This document shows, in pieces, positions 18,826-27,859 of a stretch of DNA of 64,000 bases. A program made the translations under genes and the position numbers. Every line of letters starts with the position of its first letter. Positions within the stretch are counted from its first letter, which is position 1. The notes below the pieces were generated by a model. It saw only the letters and a program-made list of their open reading frames with translations, searched no databases and was not told the DNA's origin. Origin of the DNA: Mumia xiangluensis (GTDB lineage: Bacteria > Actinomycetota > Actinomycetes > Propionibacteriales > Nocardioidaceae); NCBI RefSeq assembly GCF_010994095.1, contig NZ_WJYO01000008.1:1-64000 (forward strand), given 5' to 3'.

Positions 18826-19959
18826 TCAGGCCGGCTCGGTGATGCGCACTGATCGACGCAGCGCCGCGTGGAGCGACTCGGGGGTCAGCACACCGAGGAG
18901 CCTCCGGTCGTCGTCGAGCACCGCGACCCACCCCGCGTCGTAGCGCAGCATCACGGCCCACGCCTCCTTGAGCGTGGCCGAGCGGTGCACGGTCGCCTCC
19001 ATCGGGCGCACTCGCATCGCGTCCGAGCCCGCCGGCTGCTCGGCAGGTGCCCAGCCGGCCAGGCGGTCGTCGTCGTCGACCACGATCGCCCACGGCACGT
19101 CCGAGCCCGCTGCGACCTGACGGACGTCGCCGGCCGACGCCCCACGGCGTACGACGGGTGCCTCCTCGAGGTCGCCGACCTCGATCGGGGTGACGGCGAG
19201 GCGGCGCAGGCCGCGGTCGGCGCCGACGAACTCCGCGACGAACTCGTCGGCCGGGGAGCCGAGGACGGCGGCGGGAGAGTCGTACTGGCGGAGGTCGCCC
19301 CCCGAGGCGAGGACGGCCACCCGGTCTCCGAGCCGGACGGCCTCGTCGATGTCGTGCGTGACGAAGACGACGGTCTTGGCGAGGTCGTGCTGCAAGCGCA
19401 GAAACTCGTCCTGGAGGCGCTCGCGGACGATCGGGTCGACTGCGCCGAACGGCTCGTCCATGAGCAGCACCGGCGGGTCGGCCGCCAGGGCGCGGGCGAC
19501 CCCGACGCGCTGGCGCTGGCCGCCGGAGAGCTGGTGGGGGTAGCGGTCGGCGTACGTCGCCGGATCGAGGCCGACCATCTCGAGGAGCTCGTCGGCGCGT
19601 GCCCGGGCGCGCTTGCGGGACCACCCCAGCAGCGTGGGCACCGTGGTGACGTTCTCGCGGATCGACTGGTGCGGGAACAGGCCGACCTGTTGGATGACGT
19701 ACCCGATGCCGCGCCGCAGCTCCACGGGATCGGCGCGGGTGACGTCCTCGCCGTCGATCAGGATCCGCCCTGACGTCGGCTCGATCAGGCGGTTGATCAT
19801 CTTGAGCGTGGTCGACTTGCCGCAACCGGAGGGGCCGACCAGGGCGACCAGGGAGCCGCGCGGCACGGAGAGCGACAGGTCGCGTACGGCGACGGAGCCG
19901 TCGGCGTACTGCTTGCCGACGCCGTCCAGCACGATCATCGCGGCCTCGGTACGGTGCAT
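18826..19959 (-). CDS. Glycine betaine/choline-type ABC transporter ATPase with CBS domains
   Basis: ATP-binding subunit of an OpuC/ProU-class osmolyte importer. The 377 residues show Walker A GPSGCGKST (42-50), the VIQQVGLFPHQSI Q-loop region, the signature LSGGQRQRVGVARAL and Walker B LLMDEPFGAVDP. After the ATPase (ends about 255) come two CBS-like repeats, as in OpuCA, where they sense ionic strength or c-di-AMP; here that is inference. The ATG at 19959 is supported by a TAGGCT -10 hexamer 6 nt upstream. The alternative ATG at 19938 has a GAGG ribosome site, so the start is not settled. It is divergent from the permease genes, with start codons only 3 nt apart. Confidence 0.9.
   Translation of the reverse strand: MHRTEAAMIVLDGVGKQYADGSVAVRDLSLSVPRGSLVALVGPSGCGKSTTLKMINRLIEPTSGRILIDGEDVTRADPVELRRGIGYVIQQVGLFPHQSIRENVTTVPTLLGWSRKRARARADELLEMVGLDPATYADRYPHQLSGGQRQRVGVARALAADPPVLLMDEPFGAVDPIVRERLQDEFLRLQHDLAKTVVFVTHDIDEAVRLGDRVAVLASGGDLRQYDSPAAVLGSPADEFVAEFVGADRGLRRLAVTPIEVGDLEEAPVVRRGASAGDVRQVAAGSDVPWAIVVDDDDRLAGWAPAEQPAGSDAMRVRPMEATVHRSATLKEAWAVMLRYDAGWVAVLDDDRRLLGVLTPESLHAALRRSVRITEPA
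19950..19955 (+). promoter_or_regulatory. -10 hexamer for leaderless permease gene
   Basis: TACGGT, 7 nt, then GTG at 19963. The hexamer lies inside the first codons of the divergent ATPase gene. Confidence 0.5.
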
Positions 19960-19962
19960 GTC

Positions 19963-20682
19963 GTGAGCCTAGCCGCCGGGGTCCTGCCGCACGCAGTGGT
20001 CGCCGCGGACCCGCCGTGCTACTCGCGCGCGGTCAACGCGTGGGTGTGCCCGGAGTACGTGACCCGCTACGCGCCCGAGCTGTGGGACGCGACGGTGCAG
20101 CACATCCTGCTGACGGTCGCCTCCGTGGTGCTCGGGTTCGTGCTGGCGGTCGCGCTGGCGCTCGTGGCACGCCGCCGGGCGAGGCTGAGGTCGGTGCTGC
20201 TGGGCAGCACGACCCTCGTCTACACGATCCCGTCGCTGGCCATGTTCTCCCTGCTCGCCCAGGCGACCGGGCTGAGTGCGACGACGGTCGTGATCGGGCT
20301 CGCCCTGTACTCGCTGTCGATCCTGGTCCGCAACGTGCTGGCCGGCCTCGACGGCGTGCCGGACGAGGTCGTCGAGGCCGCCACCGGCCTCGGGTACGGG
20401 CGCGTACGCCTCCTGCTGCGCATCGAGGCGCCCCTCGCGCTGCCGGTGGTGATGGCCGGGCTGCGGGTCGCCACGGTCTCGACGGTCGCCCTGGTGACGC
20501 TGGGGACGATCGTCGCGTACGGCGGCCTGGGCAACATGCTCGCCAACGGGCTCGACGACAGCTTCAAGGCGCAGGTGCTGACCACCAGCGTGCTGTGCGT
20601 CGTCCTCGCGGTCGTGCTCGACCTGCTGATCGTGGCGTTCACGCGGCTCGTGACGCCGTGGACGCGGGGGGCGGCGGTGTGA
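19963..20682 (+). CDS. ABC transporter permease, OpuCB/ProW type (first)
   Basis: A 239-residue membrane permease of the binding-protein-dependent family. After a short external segment (WVCPEYV, Cys-containing) come about six hydrophobic helices. The EAA loop is recognisable as DEVVEAATGLGYGRVRLL, with the preceding IGLALYSLSILVRN helix typical of OpuCB/OpuCD. The GTG at 19963 is preferred over the one at 19954 because of the leaderless -10 and because the latter would overlap the divergent ATPase start. Its stop overlaps the next permease start, so the two permeases are translationally coupled. Confidence 0.9.
   Translation: MSLAAGVLPHAVVAADPPCYSRAVNAWVCPEYVTRYAPELWDATVQHILLTVASVVLGFVLAVALALVARRRARLRSVLLGSTTLVYTIPSLAMFSLLAQATGLSATTVVIGLALYSLSILVRNVLAGLDGVPDEVVEAATGLGYGRVRLLLRIEAPLALPVVMAGLRVATVSTVALVTLGTIVAYGGLGNMLANGLDDSFKAQVLTTSVLCVVLAVVLDLLIVAFTRLVTPWTRGAAV
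19966..19971 (-). promoter_or_regulatory. -10 hexamer for leaderless ABC ATPase gene
   Basis: On the minus strand TAGGCT (19971-19966), 6 nt, then ATG at 19959. The hexamer lies inside the first codons of the divergent permease gene, so the two promoters overlap face to face. Confidence 0.5.
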
Positions 20683-21443
20683 ACGAGTTCGGCGAAGCGA
20701 TCTCCTTCCTGCTCGACCCCGCGAGCTGGGAGGGCACCAACGGGCTGTGGGACCAGCTCACCCAGCAGGTCCTCCTGACCCTCACCGCGCTGGTCGTCGT
20801 GCTGGTGGTCGGCCTTCCGCTCGGCCTCTGGCTCGGGCACCGTGGGCGCGGCGGCACCTTCGCGATCAACGTCTCCAACATCGGGCGCGCGATCCCCGTC
20901 TTCGCGGTCCTCGGGCTTCTGTCGCTCGGGCCGCTCGGCACGGACACCCTGGGGCCGTACGGTCGCGCCGGCCTGGCGACGCTGGTCGCACTCATCCTGT
21001 TCGGACTGCCTCCGGTCATCACCAACGCGTACGTCGGCGTGCGCGAGGTGGACCCCGAGATCGTGGAGGCGGCTCGTGGCACGGGCATGAGCGAGTGGCA
21101 GGTGTTCCGGAGCGTGGAGCTGCCCCTGGCGTCGCGGCTGGTCGCCAACGGTGTGCGTCTCGCGGTCGTCCAGCTGTGGGCGACGGCGACGATCGCAGCC
21201 CTGGTCGCCGGCCCGGGACTGGGAAACACGATCACGTACGGGTTCAGCAACGGCGACTACCAGTACGTCATCGGCGGCGCGATCCTCGTCGCCGTCGGGG
21301 CTCTCGTCCTGGAGGGCCTGGCGGCCCTCGCCGAACGACGCGTGGACCCGATGCGCCGTGTCCGAGGTAGCCGCCATGATGGTCTGGTCCAGACACCGCA
21401 GTTCGACGCACCATCGACAGACACCGCGGCCACAAGGTCGTGA
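20679..21443 (+). CDS. ABC transporter permease, OpuCD/ProW type (second)
   Basis: A 254-residue partner permease. It has the same fold as its neighbour, with the EAA loop at DPEIVEAARGTGMSEWQVF and the upstream PPVITNAYVGVREV segment. The GTG overlaps the previous stop as GTGA. The C-terminal 30 residues are hydrophilic and Arg-rich. Two different permeases with one ATPase and one lipoprotein is the standard OpuC layout. Confidence 0.9.
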   Translation: MNEFGEAISFLLDPASWEGTNGLWDQLTQQVLLTLTALVVVLVVGLPLGLWLGHRGRGGTFAINVSNIGRAIPVFAVLGLLSLGPLGTDTLGPYGRAGLATLVALILFGLPPVITNAYVGVREVDPEIVEAARGTGMSEWQVFRSVELPLASRLVANGVRLAVVQLWATATIAALVAGPGLGNTITYGFSNGDYQYVIGGAILVAVGALVLEGLAALAERRVDPMRRVRGSRHDGLVQTPQFDAPSTDTAATRS

Positions 21444-21456
21444 CGGAAGGGATCCG

Positions 21457-22422
21457 ATGAACTCCACGACACTGCGCCGCGCCCGCCGCGGCGCTGCCTC
21501 GCTCGCCGCAGTGGTCGCGCTGATCGCGCTGCCGGCGTGCGGCGGTGACGACGGTGACTCCGACAACGGCTCAGGCGGTGAGTCCAAGGGCTCGCTCACG
21601 CTGTCCGGCCAGAACTTCACCGAGATGCAGATCCTCGCCGAGCTCTACACCCAGGTGCTCGAGAACGAGGGCTACGACGTCACCCAGAAGCTCGTCGACA
21701 CCCGCGACATCTACATGGCGCAGCTGACCGACAACAACGTGCAGGTCGTCCCCGAATACCTCTCGGGCATCGGTGACTTCCTCAACAAGCAGGCCAACGG
21801 TGACACGGCGGAGCCGGTGACGAGCAACAACGTCGAGGAGACCGTGGCGGCGGTCGGCGCGCTGGCGGAGACGGCGGGTGTGACCCTGCTCGAGCCGGCT
21901 GAGGCGACCGACCAGAACGCGTACGCCGTCACCAAGGACTTCGCCGACGAGCACTCGTTGTCGACGCTGTCCGACCTCGGCGCGAGCGGCCTCCCGGTCA
22001 AGCTCGCGGCCGCACCCGACTGCAAGGACCGGCAGGACTGCGGCAAGGGGCTCCAGGAGGTCTACGGCATCGACCTGACCGAGATCCTCCCGCTCGGCTT
22101 CGGCAGCCGCGAGGGCAAGGACGCGGCCACCAGCGGTGAGGTGCAGCTCGTCCAGGTCGCGACGACCGACGGCGCACTCGAGGACGACGGCCTGGTGCTG
22201 CTCGAGGACGACAAGGGCCTGCAGCCCGCTCAGAACCTCATCCCGGCGGTCAACACCGAGTGGCTCGCCGACAACGAGGACGCCGCATCGGCGCTCAACG
22301 CGCTGTCCGCGAAGCTCACGACCGACAAGCTCGCCGACATGAACGTCGCCGTGGACGTCGACCGCGAGAAGCCGACGGACGTCGCCCAGCAGTTCCTCGA
22401 GGACGAGGGGCTGCTCGGCTAG
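21457..22422 (+). CDS. Glycine betaine/choline-binding lipoprotein (OpuAC/OsmF-like)
   Basis: Substrate-binding protein of the importer. The 321 residues start with a lipoprotein signal ending in the lipobox LPAC (Cys28), then an acidic Gly/Ser linker, then the mature domain beginning LTLSGQNFTEMQILAELY, characteristic of the OpuAC-type periplasmic fold. GGAAGG lies 6 nt before the ATG. The exact ligand (glycine betaine, choline, proline betaine or carnitine) cannot be read; the usual aromatic cage is not obvious to me. It ends 9 nt from a convergent gene. Confidence 0.88.
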   Translation: MNSTTLRRARRGAASLAAVVALIALPACGGDDGDSDNGSGGESKGSLTLSGQNFTEMQILAELYTQVLENEGYDVTQKLVDTRDIYMAQLTDNNVQVVPEYLSGIGDFLNKQANGDTAEPVTSNNVEETVAAVGALAETAGVTLLEPAEATDQNAYAVTKDFADEHSLSTLSDLGASGLPVKLAAAPDCKDRQDCGKGLQEVYGIDLTEILPLGFGSREGKDAATSGEVQLVQVATTDGALEDDGLVLLEDDKGLQPAQNLIPAVNTEWLADNEDAASALNALSAKLTTDKLADMNVAVDVDREKPTDVAQQFLEDEGLLG

Positions 22423-22431
22423 CACCGACGG

Positions 22432-23229
22432 TCAGCGGCCCTCTGCCTCCTCGTCCAGACGGACGAGGAGGCAGGGCCCGCCGACGAAGATCCCGCCGTC
22501 GATGTCCAGCGCCAGGCCGTCCGCGTAGACCAGCGGCTCGTCGTCGGGTGACACCCCTCCGCCGCGGATGAGCGCGCAGATCGTGTGCCCGTGCACGATC
22601 CGGCTGCCCCCGAGCTCGTCCAGCACGCGCCGGGCGACCCCGGGTCCGTCGGCTCCCGCGAACGCCATCCGCGTGGTCAGGCGGCGCCACATCTCCCACC
22701 AGGTGTCGAGGTCGGGCATGCGGAGCTCCGCCCGGACGGCGGCGTTGATCTCGTCGACCGTGCCGCCCCACTCGAGGTACTCCACGGTGTCGGAGTGCAG
22801 GAGCAGGTGGTCGGCGTCCTCCCCGATCGCGGGCCGGGTCGTCAGCCAGTCGAGGATCTCCTCGTCGAGGCCTTCCAGATCGGTGACGACACCGCCGTTC
22901 CCGGCCCAGTTCGGCTCGAACGCGTAGCGCGGGTCGCTCGGCACCGGCATCGCCCCGTACCGGTGCATCCCGAGCAGCAGGATCTCGTGGTTCCCCAGGA
23001 GCGCTGTCGCTGCTCCGCCGGCCTCGGCCGCCTCCTGCTCGAGGCGTCGCGCCAGCCTGATGACGCCGATCCCGTCAGGGCCGCGATCGACGTAGTCCCC
23101 GAGGAGCCACAGCCGTGCGTCGCCACCGGACCAGTGCTCGCTCTCGTCGATGAGCCCGGCGTCCGTCAGGGCCGCGACGAGGACGTCGCGGTGCCCATGG
23201 ATGTCGCTGACCGCCCACACGTCGCCCAC
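22432..23229 (-). CDS. Metallophosphoesterase of the PPP/ApaH-like type
   Basis: A 265-residue phosphoesterase with the complete two-metal signature: D9 and H11 (SDIHGH), GDYVDRG about 48-54, GNHE about 81-84, and the C-terminal VHGHT. This order matches serine/threonine protein phosphatases and the diadenosine tetraphosphatase ApaH family. The substrate could be phosphoprotein or dinucleotide polyphosphate and is not decided by sequence. The GTG is supported by a TAAGGT hexamer 7 nt upstream. The last codons contain a hairpin that may terminate the convergent ABC operon. Confidence 0.82.
   Translation of the reverse strand: MGDVWAVSDIHGHRDVLVAALTDAGLIDESEHWSGGDARLWLLGDYVDRGPDGIGVIRLARRLEQEAAEAGGAATALLGNHEILLLGMHRYGAMPVPSDPRYAFEPNWAGNGGVVTDLEGLDEEILDWLTTRPAIGEDADHLLLHSDTVEYLEWGGTVDEINAAVRAELRMPDLDTWWEMWRRLTTRMAFAGADGPGVARRVLDELGGSRIVHGHTICALIRGGGVSPDDEPLVYADGLALDIDGGIFVGGPCLLVRLDEEAEGR
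22441..22476 (+). terminator. Hairpin ending the ABC operon, inside the 3' end of the convergent gene
   Basis: A perfect 13-bp stem (22444-22456 with 22461-22473), extended by further G-C/G-T pairs, with AGAC as loop. It lies 19 nt after the lipoprotein stop, within the last codons of the minus-strand phosphoesterase, and has no T-tract. Confidence 0.5.
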
Positions 23230-23236
23230 GCTTGGG

Positions 23237-23242
23237 ACCTTA
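23237..23242 (-). promoter_or_regulatory. -10 hexamer for leaderless phosphoesterase gene
   Basis: Minus-strand TAAGGT, 7 nt, then GTG at 23229. Confidence 0.5.
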
Positions 23243-23278
23243 GGGCGCGTGGCGCGAGTCGGCCCGTCGAAGCACCTC

Positions 23279-23460
23279 GCCCGTCGGTGCCTCAGCGTCC
23301 ACGCGTACTGCCCGTCGGTGGCTCAGCGTCCACGACATACTGCCCGTCGGTGGCTCAGCGTCCACGCGTACGGCGCGGGTGGACGCTGAGGCACCGATGC
23401 GCGGCAGCGGCGGGCACCGATGCGCGGCAGCGATGCGCGGCAGCGACGGGCAGCGACGGG
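23279..23460. repeat. Intergenic repeat cluster with inverted copy
   Basis: The roughly 240-nt gap between nuoD and the phosphoesterase holds three direct near-identical units of 30-32 bp (23279-23309, 23310-23341, 23342-23371), sharing the cores GCCCGTCGGTG and CTCAGCGTCCAC. They are followed by an inverted copy of the core (23379-23399). Unit 3 and the inverted copy can form a 12-bp perfect stem (CTCAGCGTCCAC with its complement) extended with two mismatches to 21 bp. From 23392 to about 23460 shorter GATGCGCGGCAGCG/GACGGGCAGCG repeats continue. No coding potential is evident. It may be a dispersed intergenic element; it could also stop transcription from nuoD. Confidence 0.8.
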
Positions 23461-23470
23461 AGCGAGCGGG

Positions 23471-24682
23471 CTACTTGTCGATGTCGCCGACGACGAAGAA
23501 CATCGAGCCCAGGATCGAGATCAGATCCGCCACGACCGCGCCGCGCACCACCTCGGGCAGGACCGCGATGTTGTTGAACGACGCCGACCGCAGCTTGAGC
23601 CGCCACGGCGTCTTCTCGCCCCGCGAGACGAGGTAGTAGCCGTTGATCCCGAGCGGGTTCTCGGTCCAGGTGTACGTGGAGCCCTCCGGCACCTTGACGA
23701 TCTTCGGGAGCTTGACGTTCACGGGGCCCTGCGGCAGCTCGCGCATCCGCGCGACGCACGCGTCGACCAGGTCGAGCGACACCCGGACCTGCTCCAGCAG
23801 GCACGCGAACCGCGCGTAGCTGTCTCCCTCGGTCCGGGTGACCACGCGCAGCGCGCCGTCGGCGATCAGCTCCGGGTAGGCGAGGTACGGCTGGTCGCGG
23901 CGCAGGTCGAGGTCGAGTCCCGACGCGCGGGCGATCGGGCCGGAGACGCCGTACGCCTGGGCGAGCTCGGTCGACAGCACCCCCACCCCGCGGGTCCGGG
24001 CGACGAAGATCTCGTTGGTGAGCAGCAGGTCCTCGATCTGCCCGAGACGACTGCGTACGGCGGTGGTGGCCGAGCCGACCCGGCCCAGCCATCCTGCGGG
24101 CAGGTCCTCCTTCAGGCCGCCGACGCGGTTGAACATGTAGTGCATCCGCCCGCCGGAGATCTCCTCCATCACCTCCTGGATCGTCTCCCGCTCGCGGAAC
24201 GCGTAGAAGATCGGCGTGATCGCGCCGATCTCCAGCGGGTACGAGCCCAAGAACATGAGGTGGTTGAGGATCCGGTTCAGCTCGGCGAGGAGGGTACGGG
24301 CCCAGGTCGCCCGCTCGGGAACCTCGAGGCCGAGCATCCGCTCCACCGCGAGCACGACCCCGACCTCGGACGAGAACGCCGACAGCCAGTCGTGGCGGTT
24401 GGCGAGGACGATGATCTGGCGGTAGTCCCGAACCTCGAAGAGCTTCTCGACACCGCGGTGCATGTAGCCGACGATCGGCTCGCAGTCGACGATCCGCTCG
24501 CCGTCGAGGGTGAGGCGGAGCCGCAGGACGCCGTGCGTCGCCGGATGCTGCGGCCCGACGTTGAGGACCATGTCCGTCGTGTCGATGTCGACTCCGCCGC
24601 CGCGCTCGTGGCCGAACCCGGCCGAGCCGGCGCCCACACCGACGGTCAGCGTGCGGGGCGGGTGCGCGTCGTCGCTCGACAT
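23471..24682 (-). CDS. nuoD: Stand-alone NADH-quinone oxidoreductase subunit D (49-kDa homologue)
   Basis: A 403-residue homologue of the complex I quinone-site subunit. Family hallmarks are [15 protein letters not shown] (41-55), [10 protein letters not shown] (72-81), [19 protein letters not shown] and the C-terminal [14 protein letters not shown]. No other nuo gene is in the window, so this copy lies outside the usual 14-gene operon. As I recall, Streptomyces also has a second, isolated nuoD. The ATG at 24682 is supported by a TAGGCT hexamer 7 nt upstream; the 75-residue longer frame has no family resemblance. The conserved Arg76 in HRG aligns with the arginine that NDUFAF7 methylates in human NDUFS2, and a NDUFAF7-type methyltransferase is encoded 6 kb away. 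Confidence 0.9.
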   Translation of the reverse strand: MSSDDAHPPRTLTVGVGAGSAGFGHERGGGVDIDTTDMVLNVGPQHPATHGVLRLRLTLDGERIVDCEPIVGYMHRGVEKLFEVRDYRQIIVLANRHDWLSAFSSEVGVVLAVERMLGLEVPERATWARTLLAELNRILNHLMFLGSYPLEIGAITPIFYAFRERETIQEVMEEISGGRMHYMFNRVGGLKEDLPAGWLGRVGSATTAVRSRLGQIEDLLLTNEIFVARTRGVGVLSTELAQAYGVSGPIARASGLDLDLRRDQPYLAYPELIADGALRVVTRTEGDSYARFACLLEQVRVSLDLVDACVARMRELPQGPVNVKLPKIVKVPEGSTYTWTENPLGINGYYLVSRGEKTPWRLKLRSASFNNIAVLPEVVRGAVVADLISILGSMFFVVGDIDK

Positions 24683-24689
24683 GCCGCTC

Positions 24690-24695
24690 AGCCTA
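24690..24695 (-). promoter_or_regulatory. -10 hexamer for leaderless nuoD
   Basis: Minus-strand TAGGCT, 7 nt, then ATG at 24682. Confidence 0.55.
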
Positions 24696-24797
24696 GCGGC
24701 GCAGACGTCGCGGGCGAGCGCAGAAGGGTCTGACCCAAGACGTGCCACAATAGAGCCGCGTTCGGGGGGACGCACCCTACATCTATCGGGAGAGATC

Positions 24798-26309
24798 GTG
24801 CTGACCCTTGCAACAATTGCCCCGCGCCGTGCGCTGGCCGGGCTGATGGCCGTCCTGCTCGCCGTCGGGATCCTCGCCGCAGCGCCCGCCGCCAGTGCCG
24901 CGACCACGCTGACGTACGTCGGCGACGAGCTGAGCCTTGCGGAGTGGAAGAGCGTCTACCTGGCCGTCGAGGTCGGCGACGGCGACGCGACGGGCGCGGC
25001 GACCGCCACCGTCGCCGGCAAGACGTACGCCTTGAAGCGCTCGACGTCGACGGTCCAGCAGAACCGTTACGAGCTGTGGGCCACCGACGTCCCGGTGGGC
25101 GTCCACACCGTTCGCGCGACGTTCACTCCGGCGACGGGCTCCCCGGTCACCACAGAGGGCGTGCTCGAGGTCGACGGGCCTCTGCTGTACCCGACGGCGA
25201 CACCGCCGAGGGGGAGCGGTGTGGCTGACCGCGAGATCGGCCTGCAGTGGCAGGTGAGCCCGACCCTGCGGTCGCTGGTGCTCGCCGAGGGCGGGACGAT
25301 CACGTTCGGCAGCGGCGCCAAGCAGGACACCGAGGACCCGACCGCCGTGCGGTTCCCGATCGTCGACACGACGAAGGCGGCTGCGTTGCACCGTGTGGTC
25401 TTCGGAGGGACGGTGCGGTTCACGAGCCCGAAGCGCGACGTGACCGTCAGTGACGTGCGTCAGGTCGAGACGAGCCGGACCGCGAAGGGCAGCACGTTCG
25501 TCCTCCAGGCCGACGTCACCTACCGTCACCCGGGCGTGCCGACCCGCACCGTACAGGGCCTGACCGTCGCGAATCTCGTGGACGGGATCGGCGGTGCCGG
25601 CGACCCCTGGTACGCCGACGCCAGCACCTTCAAGGCAGCGGCGACCGCGGCCGGCGCGACCGCGCTCGCCACCACGACGGGTTCCTCGCTCGGCACGACG
25701 CACTGGAGGTCGTACTGGACCGACACCCCGCCTCGCATCACGGGCCGCATGGTCGTCAACCCCGGTGCGATCTCGTACGGCCGGACCAGTCGTGTCAGCG
25801 TGACGGTCGCGCGTCCGGAGACGTACGCGACCGGCACGGTCACGTTCCGGGCCGGCAGCCGCAGTCTGGGCACCGTCCGCCTCTCGCGCGGCGCTGCGGC
25901 CGTGGCCGTCCCGGCTGGCCTGGCCGTCGGGAGCCACGCGGTGACCGCCTCGTACAAGGCCGACTACTCGCCGACGACCGCGACGGCACGCACGAGCCTG
26001 CGGATCACCAAGGCCGGCACCGTGACCAAGGCTGCGCTGGCGAAGAAGAAGGTCACCCGCAAGCAGCGCGCGAAGGTCACCGTCACGGTCGCGGGACGCG
26101 GGACGACGATCCGTCCCACCGGCACGGTGAAGATCTACGACGGCAAGAAGCGGATCAGTACGGCGACGCTGACCGTCAGCAAGCGCGGGAAGGTGACTGT
26201 GAAGCTTCCGAAGCTGAAGAAGCGCGGCAAGCACACCCTGCGCATCGCGTACGGCGGTTCGTCGGCGTTCTCCGGCTCCTCTGTCCGCGTGGTGCTCCGC
26301 GTCCGCTGA
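24798..26309 (+). CDS. Secreted protein with C-terminal bacterial Ig-like repeats
   Basis: A 503-residue exported protein. The signal peptide (about 1-34, AAPAASA cleavage region) is followed by a roughly 280-residue beta-rich region that I do not recognise, with a [15 protein letters not shown]-type segment. Two tandem Ig-like domains of the Big_3/Big_5 type follow (about 320-410 and 411-503, with [14 protein letters not shown] and [19 protein letters not shown]). The C-terminal repeat is strikingly Lys/Arg-rich and may bind anionic wall polymers. The GTG is preceded by GGGAGAG. No LPXTG or membrane anchor is seen. Function unknown; adhesion or wall attachment is a guess. Confidence 0.75.
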   Translation: MLTLATIAPRRALAGLMAVLLAVGILAAAPAASAATTLTYVGDELSLAEWKSVYLAVEVGDGDATGAATATVAGKTYALKRSTSTVQQNRYELWATDVPVGVHTVRATFTPATGSPVTTEGVLEVDGPLLYPTATPPRGSGVADREIGLQWQVSPTLRSLVLAEGGTITFGSGAKQDTEDPTAVRFPIVDTTKAAALHRVVFGGTVRFTSPKRDVTVSDVRQVETSRTAKGSTFVLQADVTYRHPGVPTRTVQGLTVANLVDGIGGAGDPWYADASTFKAAATAAGATALATTTGSSLGTTHWRSYWTDTPPRITGRMVVNPGAISYGRTSRVSVTVARPETYATGTVTFRAGSRSLGTVRLSRGAAAVAVPAGLAVGSHAVTASYKADYSPTTATARTSLRITKAGTVTKAALAKKKVTRKQRAKVTVTVAGRGTTIRPTGTVKIYDGKKRISTATLTVSKRGKVTVKLPKLKKRGKHTLRIAYGGSSAFSGSSVRVVLRVR

Positions 26310-26348
26310 CCCCGCGCCCGCAACGCCCACGCGCACGAGCACGAGCAC

Positions 26349-26399
26349 ACGAAGACTCGCAGCCGCGACCAGACAACGGTCGCGACTGCGAGTCTTCGT
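26349..26399. terminator. Bidirectional terminator between converging genes
   Basis: Two 22-nt arms (26349-26370 and 26378-26399) pair with a single mismatch around a 7-nt AGACAAC loop, centred between the stops of the Ig-like gene and the carboxypeptidase gene. One of the strongest hairpins in the window. Confidence 0.85.
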
Positions 26400-26417
26400 T
26401 GCGTACGGCGTCGTCGC

Positions 26418-27797
26418 TCAGCAGGTCTCGAGCGGCGTCCCCTCGGCGATGCGGAACTCATGGCGCTCGTCGAAGATCAGCGGCACGAGACCCCGGTTCG
26501 GCTGAGCGAGGCTCACGACGCGCCCGGAGGCGTTGCGGGTGGCCTTCAGGTCGTGCAGGCGCAGCGCCTGCTTGACCTCCTGGAAGGTCGCCTCCGTGAT
26601 CTGGTAGCCGCACATCGGCTCAGGCTCCACCTCGCTGGAGCTGGTCGGCAGCATGTCGTCCTGCCCCGCGAAGTAGACGACGCCGCCCTGGGAGGCGCCG
26701 AGCTCCGTCTGGCGCTCGGCCGCGGCCGCAGTCTCGCGCGCCAGCGTCTCCCGGTTCTCGGCGACCATCTGCGTCGAGCCCAGTGCGCTCGCGTAGTTGG
26801 TGTCGACCCGGCGGTTGTTGAGGACACGGACATCGGCCGCCTCCTCGTCGTTCAACGGACGGGTCGCCGTCTCGCTGAGCATGCCGACGACGTTGACGAG
26901 ACCGGCGTAGTTGCGCAGGATCCGGACCTGCTCGTCACCGGCGACCTGCAGGAACGGCTCCCCGTCCTTCACGTAGTGGCCGTAGATGCCGGCCGTGTAG
27001 CCCTCGCTGCGGGCCTGCGCCGCCGCGTAGTCCTCGCTCATCTCCTGGCTGAGGCCGTGGATCTGGTCGTCGACGTTGCGGTTGCGCGGCCACAGGTGCA
27101 GGAGATCGGTCCGGTAGTACTCGCTCGGACCGTACTCGTGGAGGTCGTTGAGGATGTCGGGGTTCCAGTCGCGGATCACCTTGGTGACGGCGCGGCCCTC
27201 GGGCGTCGCGAGCTCGAGGTAGTCGCGGTTGACGTCGACGCCGTCGGCGTTGCCGCGGGTGTTGGCGACCCAGCCGTCGGGGTTGGCGTTGATGAGGATC
27301 ACCGTCGTACGCGCGAGGAAGCGCGTCACCGTCGCGTCGGTGCTCGTCGCGAGGTCGCGCGCCAGCTCCATGCAGGCCTCGCGGCCGGACGGCTCGTTGC
27401 CGTGCACGGAGCAGACGAACATCGCGACCGAGCCGTCGGCGGCCTCAGTCTGTGCCTTCGGTGCCGGCGAGCCGATCGAGACGAGCTGCAGCGGCCGACC
27501 CTGCGTTGTACGGCCGACGTTGCTGACCGCGACGCGCTCGCTGGACTGGTCGAGCTGTCGATAGAACTGGACGGACTGCGGGTGGGTGGTCCAGGTCGCG
27601 CCGCCGGACTTCTCGAACGGGGTCTGGAGGGCGGGGGGTGCGTCGTCCGCTGCGGCGGCGAGAGCCTTCTCGAGGGCGTCGTCGCGTTGGTCTGCGCCGG
27701 CGGTCGTGCCGCTCCCGACGAGGACTGAGGCAGCGAGCGCGGCCCCTGCGGCGGTCGCCAGGACCTTGGACCGGGATGTGAGTCGTGTCGTGCGCAA
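26418..27797 (-). CDS. Secreted M14-family zinc carboxypeptidase
   Basis: A 459-residue exported metallopeptidase. The signal peptide has a basic RTTRLTSRSK start and a hydrophobic core to about residue 35. The zinc site is visible as HGNEPSGRE (His and Glu ligands) and NDLHEYG (second His) in a sequence otherwise typical of M14 domains (INANPDGW, VDVNRDYLEL, SEYYRTD). A Glu in GMLSETATR is a candidate catalytic base. The translation start is TTG at 27797, chosen because AAAGGAA lies just upstream and it yields a complete signal peptide; the open frame runs on for nearly 900 more codons upstream, but only as an antisense shadow. Peptide substrate unknown. Confidence 0.85.
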   Translation of the reverse strand: MRTTRLTSRSKVLATAAGAALAASVLVGSGTTAGADQRDDALEKALAAAADDAPPALQTPFEKSGGATWTTHPQSVQFYRQLDQSSERVAVSNVGRTTQGRPLQLVSIGSPAPKAQTEAADGSVAMFVCSVHGNEPSGREACMELARDLATSTDATVTRFLARTTVILINANPDGWVANTRGNADGVDVNRDYLELATPEGRAVTKVIRDWNPDILNDLHEYGPSEYYRTDLLHLWPRNRNVDDQIHGLSQEMSEDYAAAQARSEGYTAGIYGHYVKDGEPFLQVAGDEQVRILRNYAGLVNVVGMLSETATRPLNDEEAADVRVLNNRRVDTNYASALGSTQMVAENRETLARETAAAAERQTELGASQGGVVYFAGQDDMLPTSSSEVEPEPMCGYQITEATFQEVKQALRLHDLKATRNASGRVVSLAQPNRGLVPLIFDERHEFRIAEGTPLETC

Positions 27798-27859
27798 GGT
27801 GTTCCTTTCGCCGAGTGGCCGACCGTTGCGCCAAGCTTGGCGGCCACGGCGACGACCAC

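Noticed and set aside
23279-23399. CRISPR-like direct repeats
   Set aside because: The units abut with no unique spacers, differ in sequence, and include an inverted copy; no cas genes are present.
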